Of a DNA stretch of 64,000 bases, positions 48,372-59,058 are shown piece after piece. This DNA comes from Neopestalotiopsis rosae (lineage: Eukaryota; Ascomycota; Sordariomycetes; Amphisphaeriales; Sporocadaceae). The stretch spans positions 496,001-560,000 of the forward strand of contig JALGAS010000008.1 in NCBI GenBank assembly GCA_023078685.1. The letters are read 5' to 3'. The position numbers and the translations under genes are program-made. The first letter of the stretch is position 1. Every line of letters begins with the position of its first letter. The notes under the pieces were generated by a model. The model was not told the DNA's origin, searched no databases, and saw only the letters and a list, made by a program, of their open reading frames with translations.

Positions 48372-49847
48372 ATGTCTGCTCATTCATCGCCTCCCCCAGC
48401 GCAGGGGCAACTCGCCCCAGATATAGATGAGACAAAGTTACCAAGTGGACAATGTCGTTATATATTACTCAACCCAGAGATCAAGGGACACCGCTGTGGC
48501 TGTGTAGGATTCACCCTCAACCGCTCGGTACCGGGTGTTTCCTGCGAGTGTGGACATCTCTCATGCTACCACATCAAGGCGCCGGAGCAGCCACCGGATC
48601 AAGCACAAATAGAACAGCTCATACGACGCGTTCGGGCCTTGGAGGAACAGCTGGACCGGGAAAACCAGGGTGGTCTTGGCAGTGCTGTGAGTGCCGTTGT
48701 CAACCGTCTAGGTGACCTTGAGGAGCAGTACGAGAAGAGCAAGGAAGACTTTGGACAAGAAAATCGAAGCATATATCGGCAAATCACAAGCGTATGGCAA
48801 TCCGTCGATCAAGCCGGCAAGCGGCAAGTCGAAATGCACAATCGCATGGCTGTATATGATGAGAGACTCGAGGAGCACGACGACGGTATGCGCCGGCTTG
48901 AGAGACGGTTAATGGAGTCGGATGATGCCGCCATCGACCTGGAAGAACGCATGGATCGACTAGAAGAAGCAGACCAACAGGGTCACCGTCGGCGGAGGAG
49001 CTCTTCTTCAAATTCCAGGCGCCCTGTCGACGTATTAGATATAATGAACACAGACCCCCAGCGTGGCCGCAGTGATTCACGGGAAGTGGGACGGCACCGG
49101 ACAGAGACTCTGCCACTGGTGCCCCAAATCACCACCACGACGGCGGCTAATGAGGCCCAACCTTGGACGGTGCACGTATCTCTCATGCCCATGGCTACGG
49201 TGGCCTTTCCTTTCGAGAAGGACACCAACGCGTACAAACGGTGCCTTTCTCGAGGCCTCCATCAAATGATTGCTGTGCAAGGTACAGACAGTGTATCTTT
49301 CTCCAGAGCCGTGTCAGCAGCCTTTGGCAGCCTCCTGAGAGGAAGGCCGTGGATGCCTCTGCAAGCGCGGCTATGCGATGCCGAGACATTGCTGGGGCTT
49401 CCCATGCTCCGACCATTGGATCCGGCCCTGCTCGATGCCAGAAATTATGATCAGGGATTCCTCAGCAAACACTGTGCAGTATGCGGGCCTAATGGCAAGA
49501 TGGACTCGTTGTATATCGCTATGCAGCTTGATACATTCTCGTGGCATTTTCTGCAGCGGTCGCCTTGTTATCTTCAAGGCCTCGAGGATAGCTGGGCTTA
49601 CGATCCACTCTTGGACCGCAACGATCCCATTGCGGATGACAGTATGGATGAGGAGGACAGACCGTCGGCGGGAGATATCCTGCAGCCGCTACCGTGCCTG
49701 AAGAGAACATCGTCGCAAATTTCCAGAACGCCGAGCTTCAGTGCCGGCTCGGGGGAAGGGGAAGGCTCACGATCCAAGGTGGCACGGACGGGAGCCTTAG
49801 CTGTCCCGGTGCCACTAGAGCTCCGTAGACGGGCGGAAAAGGTCTAG
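48372..49847 (+). CDS. Conserved-looking fungal hypothetical protein: Cys/His-rich N terminus plus coiled coil
   Basis: A 491-residue intronless protein. Residues 28-67 form a dense Cys/His cluster: C28, C42, C44, C58, C60, H62, C65 and H67, with the core HRCGCVGFTLN and CECGHLSCYH. This could bind one or two zinc ions; the CxC...CxH spacing recalls SWIM-type fingers, but the match is loose. Residues ~80-230 are charged and heptad-like, a long coiled coil (for example RALEEQLDRENQG, RRLERRLMESDD). A Ser/Arg-rich linker follows, then an ordered C-terminal region (about 265-430) with a second Cys motif, HCAVCGPNGKMDS, and aromatic-rich segments, then a disordered acidic tail. The frame is open 29 codons upstream but only from TTG, so the ATG at 48372 is used. 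Function unknown. It is tandem with the NCBP3-like gene. Confidence 0.78.
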   Translation: MSAHSSPPPAQGQLAPDIDETKLPSGQCRYILLNPEIKGHRCGCVGFTLNRSVPGVSCECGHLSCYHIKAPEQPPDQAQIEQLIRRVRALEEQLDRENQGGLGSAVSAVVNRLGDLEEQYEKSKEDFGQENRSIYRQITSVWQSVDQAGKRQVEMHNRMAVYDERLEEHDDGMRRLERRLMESDDAAIDLEERMDRLEEADQQGHRRRRSSSSNSRRPVDVLDIMNTDPQRGRSDSREVGRHRTETLPLVPQITTTTAANEAQPWTVHVSLMPMATVAFPFEKDTNAYKRCLSRGLHQMIAVQGTDSVSFSRAVSAAFGSLLRGRPWMPLQARLCDAETLLGLPMLRPLDPALLDARNYDQGFLSKHCAVCGPNGKMDSLYIAMQLDTFSWHFLQRSPCYLQGLEDSWAYDPLLDRNDPIADDSMDEEDRPSAGDILQPLPCLKRTSSQISRTPSFSAGSGEGEGSRSKVARTGALAVPVPLELRRRAEKV

Positions 49848-51341
49848 GGGAGGAATGGAAATGAAATGGGAAATGGAAGTGGGAAAGAGTTCCCGCCGCT
49901 TGCACTACAAGGTAGTTCAGAAACTTATTGCGTCAAAGGTCGGATGCTATAGTAATTTGGCGATGATATAGAAGGAGACGAAGAACAAGAACAAGAAGCA
50001 AACAGGCGTTTCAGGGGTTCAATGGCGCATTAGATAAACGGGGAAAGGATACCATGACTCACTCGAGTCGCAAGCGTAGCGAGTTTTGTTTTGTTTCTTA
50101 TATTCAATTACTTTCCCTCCCCTTACTCTGAGAATATATTTGTGCGGTTGCAGTCATTTACTTGAGGATGTAGTTGAATTGCGTTCAACATCAATCGACG
50201 GCTCGTTTAGTCTAGCAATCGTAGGGGACATGCCTGCGATAACATGCAAGTTTGAATACGAGCAGTTGGCTATGAGATTTCAGGTTGAGGAATATCAGCA
50301 ACATACATGTTATTTGATTCCGAATCTGAAACAAAATACTAGATGGAATCAAATCCAGACACGTAATTGTTGAACTACCTGCAGAAAGCCTATAGCATGT
50401 TGATGTATCTTCACTTGTCGTTTTAGTCCAAGACCGTTGCATAGCAATGAGGGTGATTCTTGCTTGGCAGTGATCTGATGTTCAAGGTACAAAATAAGAA
50501 ATCGTCAACTGGAATTTCCTACGTTGAACCATGAGGCAACGACTTACATCATGTGAGGTACCAAGTAGCCAAGGTTGGTGTCTTGTATGTATGTGCTAGC
50601 TCTTAGCTAGGGTTATAGTTATAGTTAGCACTACTATTGAGTATTACAGAAGGTAAGCTACCGCATCTCAGATAGGTGGTACCATGCAAGTGGGGCTCTT
50701 GGGTGTTCGATCAGCCTGCAAAGTCCAAATCATTAGCAGCAGCCTGGCAGCAAAACGCCCAGGTGTCAGCCCGCCCGCCGCTGCCGGAATGGAATGCGAC
50801 AAGAAAGAAAAAAGGTCCCCTCCAAGATCCCTGGCAAGTCATTGCATCTTCTCAGCCTTATCATTTTCTCCTCCTCACCTAACCTACCTGCTTGCCTCCA
50901 GCAACCACGACAGCATTTCAATACTTTTACTACTCGTCAGCCTCGCCGTCAGCATAGATATCGCAGACTGGATACTAGAGGCAGGACCCCTTTCTTTACC
51001 AGCACCTTCCACTTGGTCTTGTCTATTGTCTAGCTATCAGATCTTTTGTTTCCTACCAAACCTCCCACCTTCAATCATTTCCGAGCAGCCACGTCTAGCC
51101 GATTGCATAACAGCAACGATTCAATCCGTTTTCTCAACTGCACCTCAACCCGTCAGAGAGAGGTCTGCGGATTTCAAGCGAGCGACAACCCCACGAAAAT
51201 AGCAGCCATCTTCGCGAACGTTGTCTCAACTCAGCTTCCTTCCGAGGGAACCTCTCTTTACCGTCCAAGCCGCCGTCGGCCGCTTGCGCCAGTTACAACA
51301 ACACCTGTCTCCATTGGATCTGCTCTTCCCTTTTGCCCAAC
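49848..51341. other. Intergenic: 48.4-kb gene to NCBP3-like gene
   Basis: About 1.5 kb with no supportable gene. The last ~500 bases are pyrimidine-rich on the plus strand and probably form the leader of the NCBP3-like gene. Overlapping open frames there (up to 172 codons) appear to be leader artefacts. Confidence 0.55.
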
Positions 51342-52698
51342 ATGGACGCAATGGAGATGGATCTTGACGTCGAAATGGACACGGAATTTGTCCCCGACCA
51401 ACCAATTGTCGCCAACGCGCAAGATACGCCTGTACGTTGAGATTCCCCGACCGTCGATCTAATGTAGAATGCTGAACCGCTACCCACAGTCGCCTGGCGA
51501 GGTGGTCGATAACGATATTCAAGACCAGCCTGAATCAAATACTGTCGTGCCGAACAAGGTCCACATCACCGGTGGGCTGGACAACTTGAATGATAAAGAG
51601 GTTAGGGCATATGTCAAGGAGCACACAGATGTTCAATTCGAGCGTCTTGAATGGATAGACGACAACAACCTCAATGTGGTGTTTCCCTCAGATTCGGTAG
51701 CGCAAGACGCTCTTTTGGCACTTGCTGCTGTTGAGATTGGAGATGTTTCCCTACTTCCTGCCCTTGAGCTCTTGCCCGCCAAGCCCTTTTCGCAAAAGGC
51801 GGGTGTCAGCTTACAGGTGCGACTGGCTGTCGAGGCGGATAAGAAGCAAGCTCGCGCCGCAGAAAAGAGTCGCTTTTATCTGCTTAATCCAGAATGGGAC
51901 CGCGAAAACCGCATGAAGAGATATCGCGATCGGGATGGTGAACGAGGAGGAGGGCGACGAAGAGGCAGGCGCGAGGATGAGCCAATCTCACACTTTGATG
52001 TCAACCTTTACGACGACGACGCTGGTGCTTTGGCCACGCGCGAAAGCTCCTCGCGCCCCCGCCGGCGCCGATCTTACACACCCGAGTACGACCGCGATGA
52101 CGACCGCGATGACGATCGAGCGCGGTCGTATCGAAGCTCAAATCAGAACAAGGAGTTATTTCCCAATTCCAGCTCTGCTAGAGATCGCTCGGCCTCACCC
52201 GGACGACGTGATCGGGACCGAGATTCGCGCATGGACGAGTCACCTCCAAGTGAAAGCTCAGCCCAGCGCAACCGCCGAGGTGCCAGAGCGATCAAGGATC
52301 GTTTGGTGAGCAGCAATCGCGCCAAGGAGCTGTTCCCGAGCGCAGCACCAGCAGCTGAGAGCAACCGTCTGGATGATGCGGACGAACTGTCAAACCGCTT
52401 TGCACTCCCTCTCTACGACGGCAGTCACGATGAGCAACCCGTGCCTCGAAACAAGAAGCCAGGTGGCGGCCGCTTGGCAGATCGTGTCAACGATCCCGAA
52501 TCATCTGGATTTAGTATACGTGGATCAGCAGGGCAACGAGGCGCTGATCAGGGCTTTGCAATCAAGGGTGGCGCCAAGAGCGCCAGAGAGCTATTCCCTG
52601 ATAAGCTAGGAGGAAGCAACGCAGGCAAAGAATTATTCGCAGACAGAGTCGATGGCAGGTCGCGGCGGAGACAGAAGGCAGGCGATTTATTCGACTAG
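51342..52698 (+). CDS. NCBP3-like nuclear cap-binding protein
   Basis: A predicted nuclear mRNA cap-binding or export factor related to vertebrate NCBP3. Exon 1 (51342-51431, 30 codons) starts MDAMEMDLDVEMDTEF. A 58-nt phase-0 intron (51432-51489, donor GTACGT, acceptor CCACAG) leads to exon 2 (51490-52698). The product has 432 residues. An RRM-like domain at about 51-112 begins PNKVHITGGLDNLNDKEVRA and carries WIDD (85-88) in LEWIDDNNLNVVF, equivalent to the WLDD motif of NCBP3. After it comes a basic RD/RS-rich region typical of mRNA-processing factors. Residues 250-432 contain a reiterated motif: KELFP at 251-255 and 309-313, RELFP at 396-400, KELFA at 410-414, with GDLFD as the last residues. 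Intronic in-frame stops support the splice. Identity rests on the RRM-like block and WIDD. Confidence 0.85.
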
Positions 52699-55600
52699 AA
52701 AATCTGGTGCAATCAAGCTTTCATGGAAAGCATCTACGCGTATCTGGGTCTCTTGGGTTATTCTTCGCATCTTCAAGTTGATCAAGGCATATGGGGCAGT
52801 GGACAACATACATTTTAAGCGAAGCAAAAAAAAAAAAAGAAAAAGAAATCTCTAATCAGTATTGAAACAGAGGATGGCTGAGCGTTGTGCAGTTGTCCTA
52901 TCTAAGGAGCGCCTTTGGCCAGACGTGTATAAAGCATATGAGGAATGTGAAATATACAAGCGAGCAGCAAACTATATCATAAGCTTCCGAGGATATACTA
53001 AGCACTTCGTATACCCTACTTTTGAGTGAGCGGTAGGATTTCGTGTGTAGTGCTAATCTGATCAAGGTACTCACTATAGTAGTCAGCACACGAGAGGCGT
53101 GATTCAAACAAGATGTAGCGGGTGAAAGTGGCTTGTCACATGGTGCACAATGTTGTCATTTCGGGCACATGAACAGAACCAACCGCCCAAAGATACAACT
53201 ACCTCCCAGCCCAAACCAGTCCAACTATGATTATTATTCAGCTCTTGAATAACTAGATCTGTCCTGTACTACAGATTCAACGGTGGAAACGCACTCATGC
53301 AAGGGCGCGTATGCTTGATTTAACACAGACAAGAAACACGATGCAGCAAATCACTTATATGAGTCTCGAACATATCACTTATACTTTCTCTTAAGTTCAT
53401 ACATTCTTCCTCTTTACAGGGCATAGTTTATAAGGAGAAGTGTATTTTACATTAGATGTGTGATGATCACTGAGAATCTAACCTTAGTATAATTGCTGGA
53501 AGATAGAAAGGCAAATCAGGGAAATCAGTTGCATGCTGCGAATCCATACATGGTAGTGGGAGATGGCGGGGGGACCATGTAAGTGTTTGAAATGGGTTGT
53601 TTTGATTCATATCTTAGCATTGCACGCGGACGGACGCGGAAAAGGAAGCCAGGGGGGCTTTGACAGAATTGAATTGGATCCCAAACGCGTGAAAGCCGCA
53701 TAGCCTAGCCAAACCTACCTGGGCTAGGCCTATCAGAACGACGGGCCGCATTATGGAGACCGTTTTATGGCAGATCAGGCGCGGCCGGAGAGTTTTGAAC
53801 TTAGAAAGAGAGGGGAGCAAGGGGAGGGTGGAAAAGCACTTAAACACGCTGCGCGTCATGCTAGAAAGACCCGACTTACAGTTCATCACAACAATAACAA
53901 CAAACAATCGCAGGGACATTTTCGGCACGGTCCATCCGTCCAAGTACATACTATGTAGGATTTGGAACTCATCGTCGATTGCGCACTTTCTTCTACTGGA
54001 TTTCTTCACCGTCTCACACTCTCCTTTGAAACCATTATAAGTGAGAGAGAAATCAAGATTCCGATAGACTCCACAACGGTGGCCTTGTTTGCGGGCCTAA
54101 GCCGTTTCTCAACCCGCGTTCCTGCTTGAGGCCGGGGGGTTTATCTCAACTACATAACTACCAGCTACCTACCTAGCACTAATTAATTATTCCTAGTATG
54201 ACTGATCATGGGCAATACCGGATTAGTCTTAGGAACAGACACATGATGCTTGGATTCTCGGATAGGGCGATAAGGTATACACAGTAATAGTTGGGAAAGA
54301 GTGGATGCATCGATCCAGGCGTCAGGTTGTTTGCAGCCCCGCGATCATATGGAGCAAACCACGCCGCCATACCATGGGACGCGATTATGGTCTCGTAAAA
54401 GGACGCGACAGACACAGGGCGGAGGGAGATTATTATTGTTTATATCCCATTCTGATGGATCCCTTCCCAGCCTCCCCTCCTAGTCTACTCTACCGCGGTG
54501 AGACGTGAGAGATTCCATGTCGCGACTATTCATTCCGTCATACCTCAAAAGTGACCAAAGATTTGGACGAGCCGCGACGGATGCCCCCTAGACTTGTCTG
54601 TCCTACACGCGCTTCGTCCCCAGCCACCTACCTTCCCAGGCGCCATTTGCCTACCTACCGCTCGTTTGGCTGGGGCTGAACTAGGTAAATAATTGCTTAT
54701 GCGTCTTGTTTGCAGCCATGTAGTTACTGGCCCAGCAATTTCTGAAATTACTTTTGTGTTTGCAAGCAGCAGTGAATTTAGTTGTCACTGTCTGTCTACA
54801 GTATATCCTGTCAGCTGGACAGAAAGATGCCCAGACTCTTTCAGGAGATAAAATCGAGTTGGGCCAATCAACTTATTGACCAGTGAATGGTGACAGGTTG
54901 GTCGTATTCGCCTGGGGCCAATGAGCGGTTGGGCGCGTAGTGAAGTCGGTGCATGTATCGAATCGAATCACTGCAATCAAATAACAAAAAGCGACCAGAA
55001 CAGCAGACCTCTTGACCTCCCGCCAGTCTATCGTTTACATCCACCACCGACCGCACTGGGCTTAGCGGCGGGCGAGGTGGTCTATGCTCTGCTCTAGCGC
55101 GATTTCTGTACCTACCTTGTGCTAAGCAGCAGCAGATCGAAGCTCCACCGCCCGCCCGCCCGCCGCCGCTGCTCAACCTCGAACCTCAGGAATTGCTTGA
55201 CCCAGCCAGCCCAGCCAACTACCTAATTTACAGGACTGCAGCTTCGTCTTCCACCCCCCGATCGATCCTCCACCCACCAACCTATCGCTATCATTGCGGC
55301 GGCGACGGCGACAACGACGACGATAGTGACGACGATACTGCCATAGCAACAAGCTTAAAAGCTTAATTGCGACAAAGTCAACATTTCAATACCTGCAGCA
55401 TTTTCTTACACCGCGACCAGCATTGTGCATTTTTTCCTTCTCACTAGCGACCGACGCACTGATCCTTCGTTTTCTGGCGGTTCTGGCGCCTTCACTCCGA
55501 CGACTGCCTGTGGACTCTCCGATCTCAATCTCTTGATACATCACCACCACTTCTACTGCTACGATCCGACAACAACGCCCTTGATCCTCCGTAGAGCATG

Positions 55601-55994
55601 CGATAGATCAGTATAGGTAGCCGGAGGGCAAATTTGGACGAACCCGGCTGTGAGGGCGCATGGGGACCTTTTCAGTGCAACAATCGCAAACGCATCGCCT
55701 CTCAAACTTCCTGCCAACGGATTGTTGTCGTCATTCATTGTTCGCGGCGCCCCAAAGATTGCAAACCTGCACAGTCGCCTTGACAAATTTCGTCGTCTGC
55801 GCTGTGCCCGACTCGTTCATATTAAATCATTGTGCCGATTTTGAAGGGACGGATGCTGGCCGAGCAATCACCCGCTTCTCTCGCCAGGCGCTCGCACCTT
55901 AGAACCCATCACCCCGCCAACAAGTTGCCACACAACGGCGTCAATCAGCTCGCCCACAACAGCCATCACAGCATCATCACCAACCACAACCACC
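52699..55994. other. Intergenic: NCBP3-like gene to Cdh1
   Basis: About 3.3 kb with no gene I can support. A purine/A-rich tract follows the NCBP3-like stop (around 52826-52850). The part around 53340-53500 is AT-rich by hand count. From about 55200 the composition changes to CGA/GAC and CCA-rich sequence that looks like the leader of the Cdh1 gene, with several short upstream frames on the plus strand. Confidence 0.55.
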
Positions 55995-57945
55995 ATGACG
56001 ATAGCGCCAGGATGCCCGGCGGGCATCGCGCCATCAAAACGGGCAGTGGTTGAGATTAATAGTCCAAATACTGCCACGCCCGCGAGGATATCTACCCCAC
56101 CTCCAGTCGCTGAAAGGGGTCGTTTGGAACCGAGGATCAACAGTGATATTGGCAATGCCAGAGCCCTCCGCCAGTCGAGAGGGACCACGAGCAGTGTGCG
56201 CGGCATAGACCCCGAGATTCTGACAAAAGCTTTATCGCGTGAGCTCTCTACCGAGCGCCGCGAAAGCACGCCTGGCGCAAGTCCGAGTAGGAAACGGCAG
56301 CGTATCAATGGCGACAGGTATGTGTTGTTGTTTCTTGTGCTTTATGTGCAGGATAAGTCTGGTCATTTCCAAAGAAGTGGTTCTTTTCACTCAACTGCTG
56401 TCATTGAGTTTTATCGTCGCAGAGAGTTGCAGCTAATGCAGACCTAGATTTATTCCCTCCCGCTCTGGTCAAGATCTCCACGCCAGCTTCAGCCTCTTGC
56501 ATGATGAAGGGTCACCAGCTACGCCGTCGCGGCAGAAGAAGAGGACACCTCATGGTGAATTGCATTTCCAAAGGACAGAAGAAGCTAATCGCACCTTTTC
56601 AACCCTGTTGCGATCAGAGTTGTTTGAGAGCTCGATACCTCAGGCAACGCCGCCAACAATGTCACCAGAGGCCTCAATTTCCAACCACTCTACGCGTGTG
56701 CATGACCCTACAAGATCCAGCACACCACCCAATAACAATCCTCCTCCATCTCTGCCTTCTTCATTCACCCCTTCAACCCCTCACAAAAATCTCTTCTCAT
56801 ACTTATCACCACGGCATCATACAAATATTGCTGGGCATCCCACGCCTTCTAGAACGCCACAGAGCAGGCATGGCCCAAATCTGGACACAAGATCTGAGAT
56901 TTACAGTCTATCCCCAGTTCGTTTCGGCAGTCAACAGATGCTGCTTAGTCCTCGGCGTCAACCAAGAGCCGTATCAAAGGTGCCTTACAAGGTGTTAGAT
57001 GCTCCCGAACTGGCAGATGATTTCTATTTGAATCTGGTGGATTGGGGAAGCGCCAATGTGCTCGGCGTTGGACTAGGATCTAGCGTTTACATGTGGAACG
57101 CTCAAACCAGCAGGGTAAACAAGCTCTGTACCCTTGAGGACGACACAGTCACCAGCGTGTCATGGATCCAGAAGGGGACGCATCTCGCCATCGGTACCGG
57201 CAAGGGCCTCGTACAGATCTGGGATGCCGAGAAGTCAAGGAGGTTGCGTACCATGACGGGCCACACTGCCCGAGTGGGATCCCTTGCGTGGAATACGCAT
57301 ATTTTAACGTCGGGTTCAAGAGACCGGCTAATATACCATCGAGATGTCCGCGCTCCAGACCAATGGTTTCGAAAGCTCGTTGGGCACAAGCAAGAGGTGT
57401 GTGGCCTGAAATGGAACTGCGACGATGGCCAACTTGCTAGTGGTGGCAATGATAACAAATTGATGGTCTGGGATAAGCTCTCAGATACGCCACTGTGGAA
57501 GTTCTCGGATCACACAGCAGCCGTAAAAGCAATATCTTGGTCGCCACACCAGAAGGGCTTGTTGGCGTCGGGTGGTGGAACTGCTGATAGGAGAATCATA
57601 TTCCACGACACGGTCCGCGGATCCGTGATTAACGAGGTGGATACGGGCAGTCAAGTGTGTAACATTGCCTGGTCTAAAAACTCCAACGAAATTGTATCGA
57701 CGCATGGATACAGTCAAAACCAAATTGTCGTCTGGAAGTACCCCTCCATGACGCAAGTGGCCAGTCTGACAGGGCATACCTATCGAGTGCTCTATCTTGC
57801 AATGAGCCCAGACGGGCGTACGGTAGTAACCGGTGCCGGCGACGAGACACTCAGGTTTTGGACAGTATTTGGAAGGAGGCCCGGCACCCGAGAAGATTCT
57901 GATGGGGGAGGAGGACGGCTTGCCGAATGGAGCGTTATCCGGTGA
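55995..57945 (+). CDS. CDH1: Cdh1/Fizzy-related APC/C activator (WD40)
   Basis: A coactivator and substrate receptor of the anaphase-promoting complex, acting in the nucleus during mitotic exit and G1. Exons are 55995-56317 and 56448-57945, giving 606 residues. The intron (56318-56447) has donor GTATGT. Using the acceptor at 56446-56447 recreates an exact C-box, DRFIPSR (107-113), across the junction; a second acceptor lies 6 nt upstream. Further family marks are ANRTFSTLLRSELFES, LFSYLSPR and the block leading into VPYKVLDAPELADDFYLNLV. Seven WD40 repeats fill about 299-590 (for example GHTARVGSLAWN, GHKQEVCGLKWN). The protein ends in Ile-Arg, the IR tail that docks on the APC/C. These marks fit Cdh1 better than Cdc20. 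The ATG at 55995 has A at -3; no better upstream ATG in this frame was found. Confidence 0.95.
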
Positions 57946-59058
57946 TGAGATGCCAACACAGAACAAGGACACCCTCTCAACTCTCGGCTTTGATAAGGAA
58001 CCCCCAACTCAAATCAAACCACTGTATGGTTACAGTAACGACAAACCACAACACAACTCCGGAACCTTTCTCCGCTACGACCTAATTTTGATGACGATGA
58101 CGATAAACAAACAAGGAAAGGCTTTGCACGTAATACCCCCTCAGGAGTGCATTCGATGGCGTTAGATGAAGGGGGTCCGAAAAGGGGACGGCTGCCATTG
58201 CGTGCCACAGACATCGCAGTGCAGGTCCTTTATTAAGCATTAGAACTGCTTGTGTATTTTGTTTTGCTTTTGTTCCCAAGCGTTATATCATCACCCTTTT
58301 TACACCAATATCCAACACATCACAGCGACAGGGCCTTTTTTTCTAAAGGGATGGATCGGAGTTTGGGGAATAACAATATCTGGGTGTGATGTTTCTGGGG
58401 CAAATCTGTGTGCTTGTTCGCACATGATGATATTACGAGACATCATGATCTATTCCCAAACTTGGGCAATTCCAAGTTGGTAAAACCCCCCTTACTGCTA
58501 GGTACATTAGCCGAATATAATGTGTCAAGGTGACAGACATGTGATATCAAATGCGTGCAAGTGAGAAAAAAAAGTGCTAGCATTCCATATTCGCCATTCT
58601 TTGCTGGTTGTATGACCTTCCCCTGGGCTAACTTCGACAGCCTTGACGCATAGTTTCCTCCAAAATCGAAAGCATGTTGAGCTATGGATACACAGCATGA
58701 TAGGCGGATGCTATGGCGGGACGACTGCACAAGTCAGATTACTGGACTGTATTAAAGGGGGTATCAAGTACTATGAAGACAAACGACCACATTCTACGCC
58801 ACCAAAGACTACCCACAATAATGCAGATGTCTCCCTCGCATAATCATCATGACGACAACTCAAAAACAAAAAATCTAGCTGCTAATTGACCCCTTCTTTC
58901 ATACTCAACTCATTCTCTCATACTATAATCATGAAATGCCGACATCAGGAGGTATGCTGTATATCCTGACGTCTAGGCGGGTTGGTGCGTTCTCGCTCCG
59001 TGAGAAGTTGTGCTCAGCGGCTGTTACCATGTGTCGATCATGACGGGCGTCCCAGTAA
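57946..59058. other. Convergent intergenic region, Cdh1 / GPC1
   Basis: About 1.1 kb between two 3' ends. Only short frames are present. Nothing beyond expected 3' UTR sequence is seen. Confidence 0.6.

Noticed and set aside
50601..50640. TAGGGTTA-like string as telomere or telomerase-RNA template sequence
   Set aside because: Only a single imperfect unit is present, with no tandem TTAGGG array.
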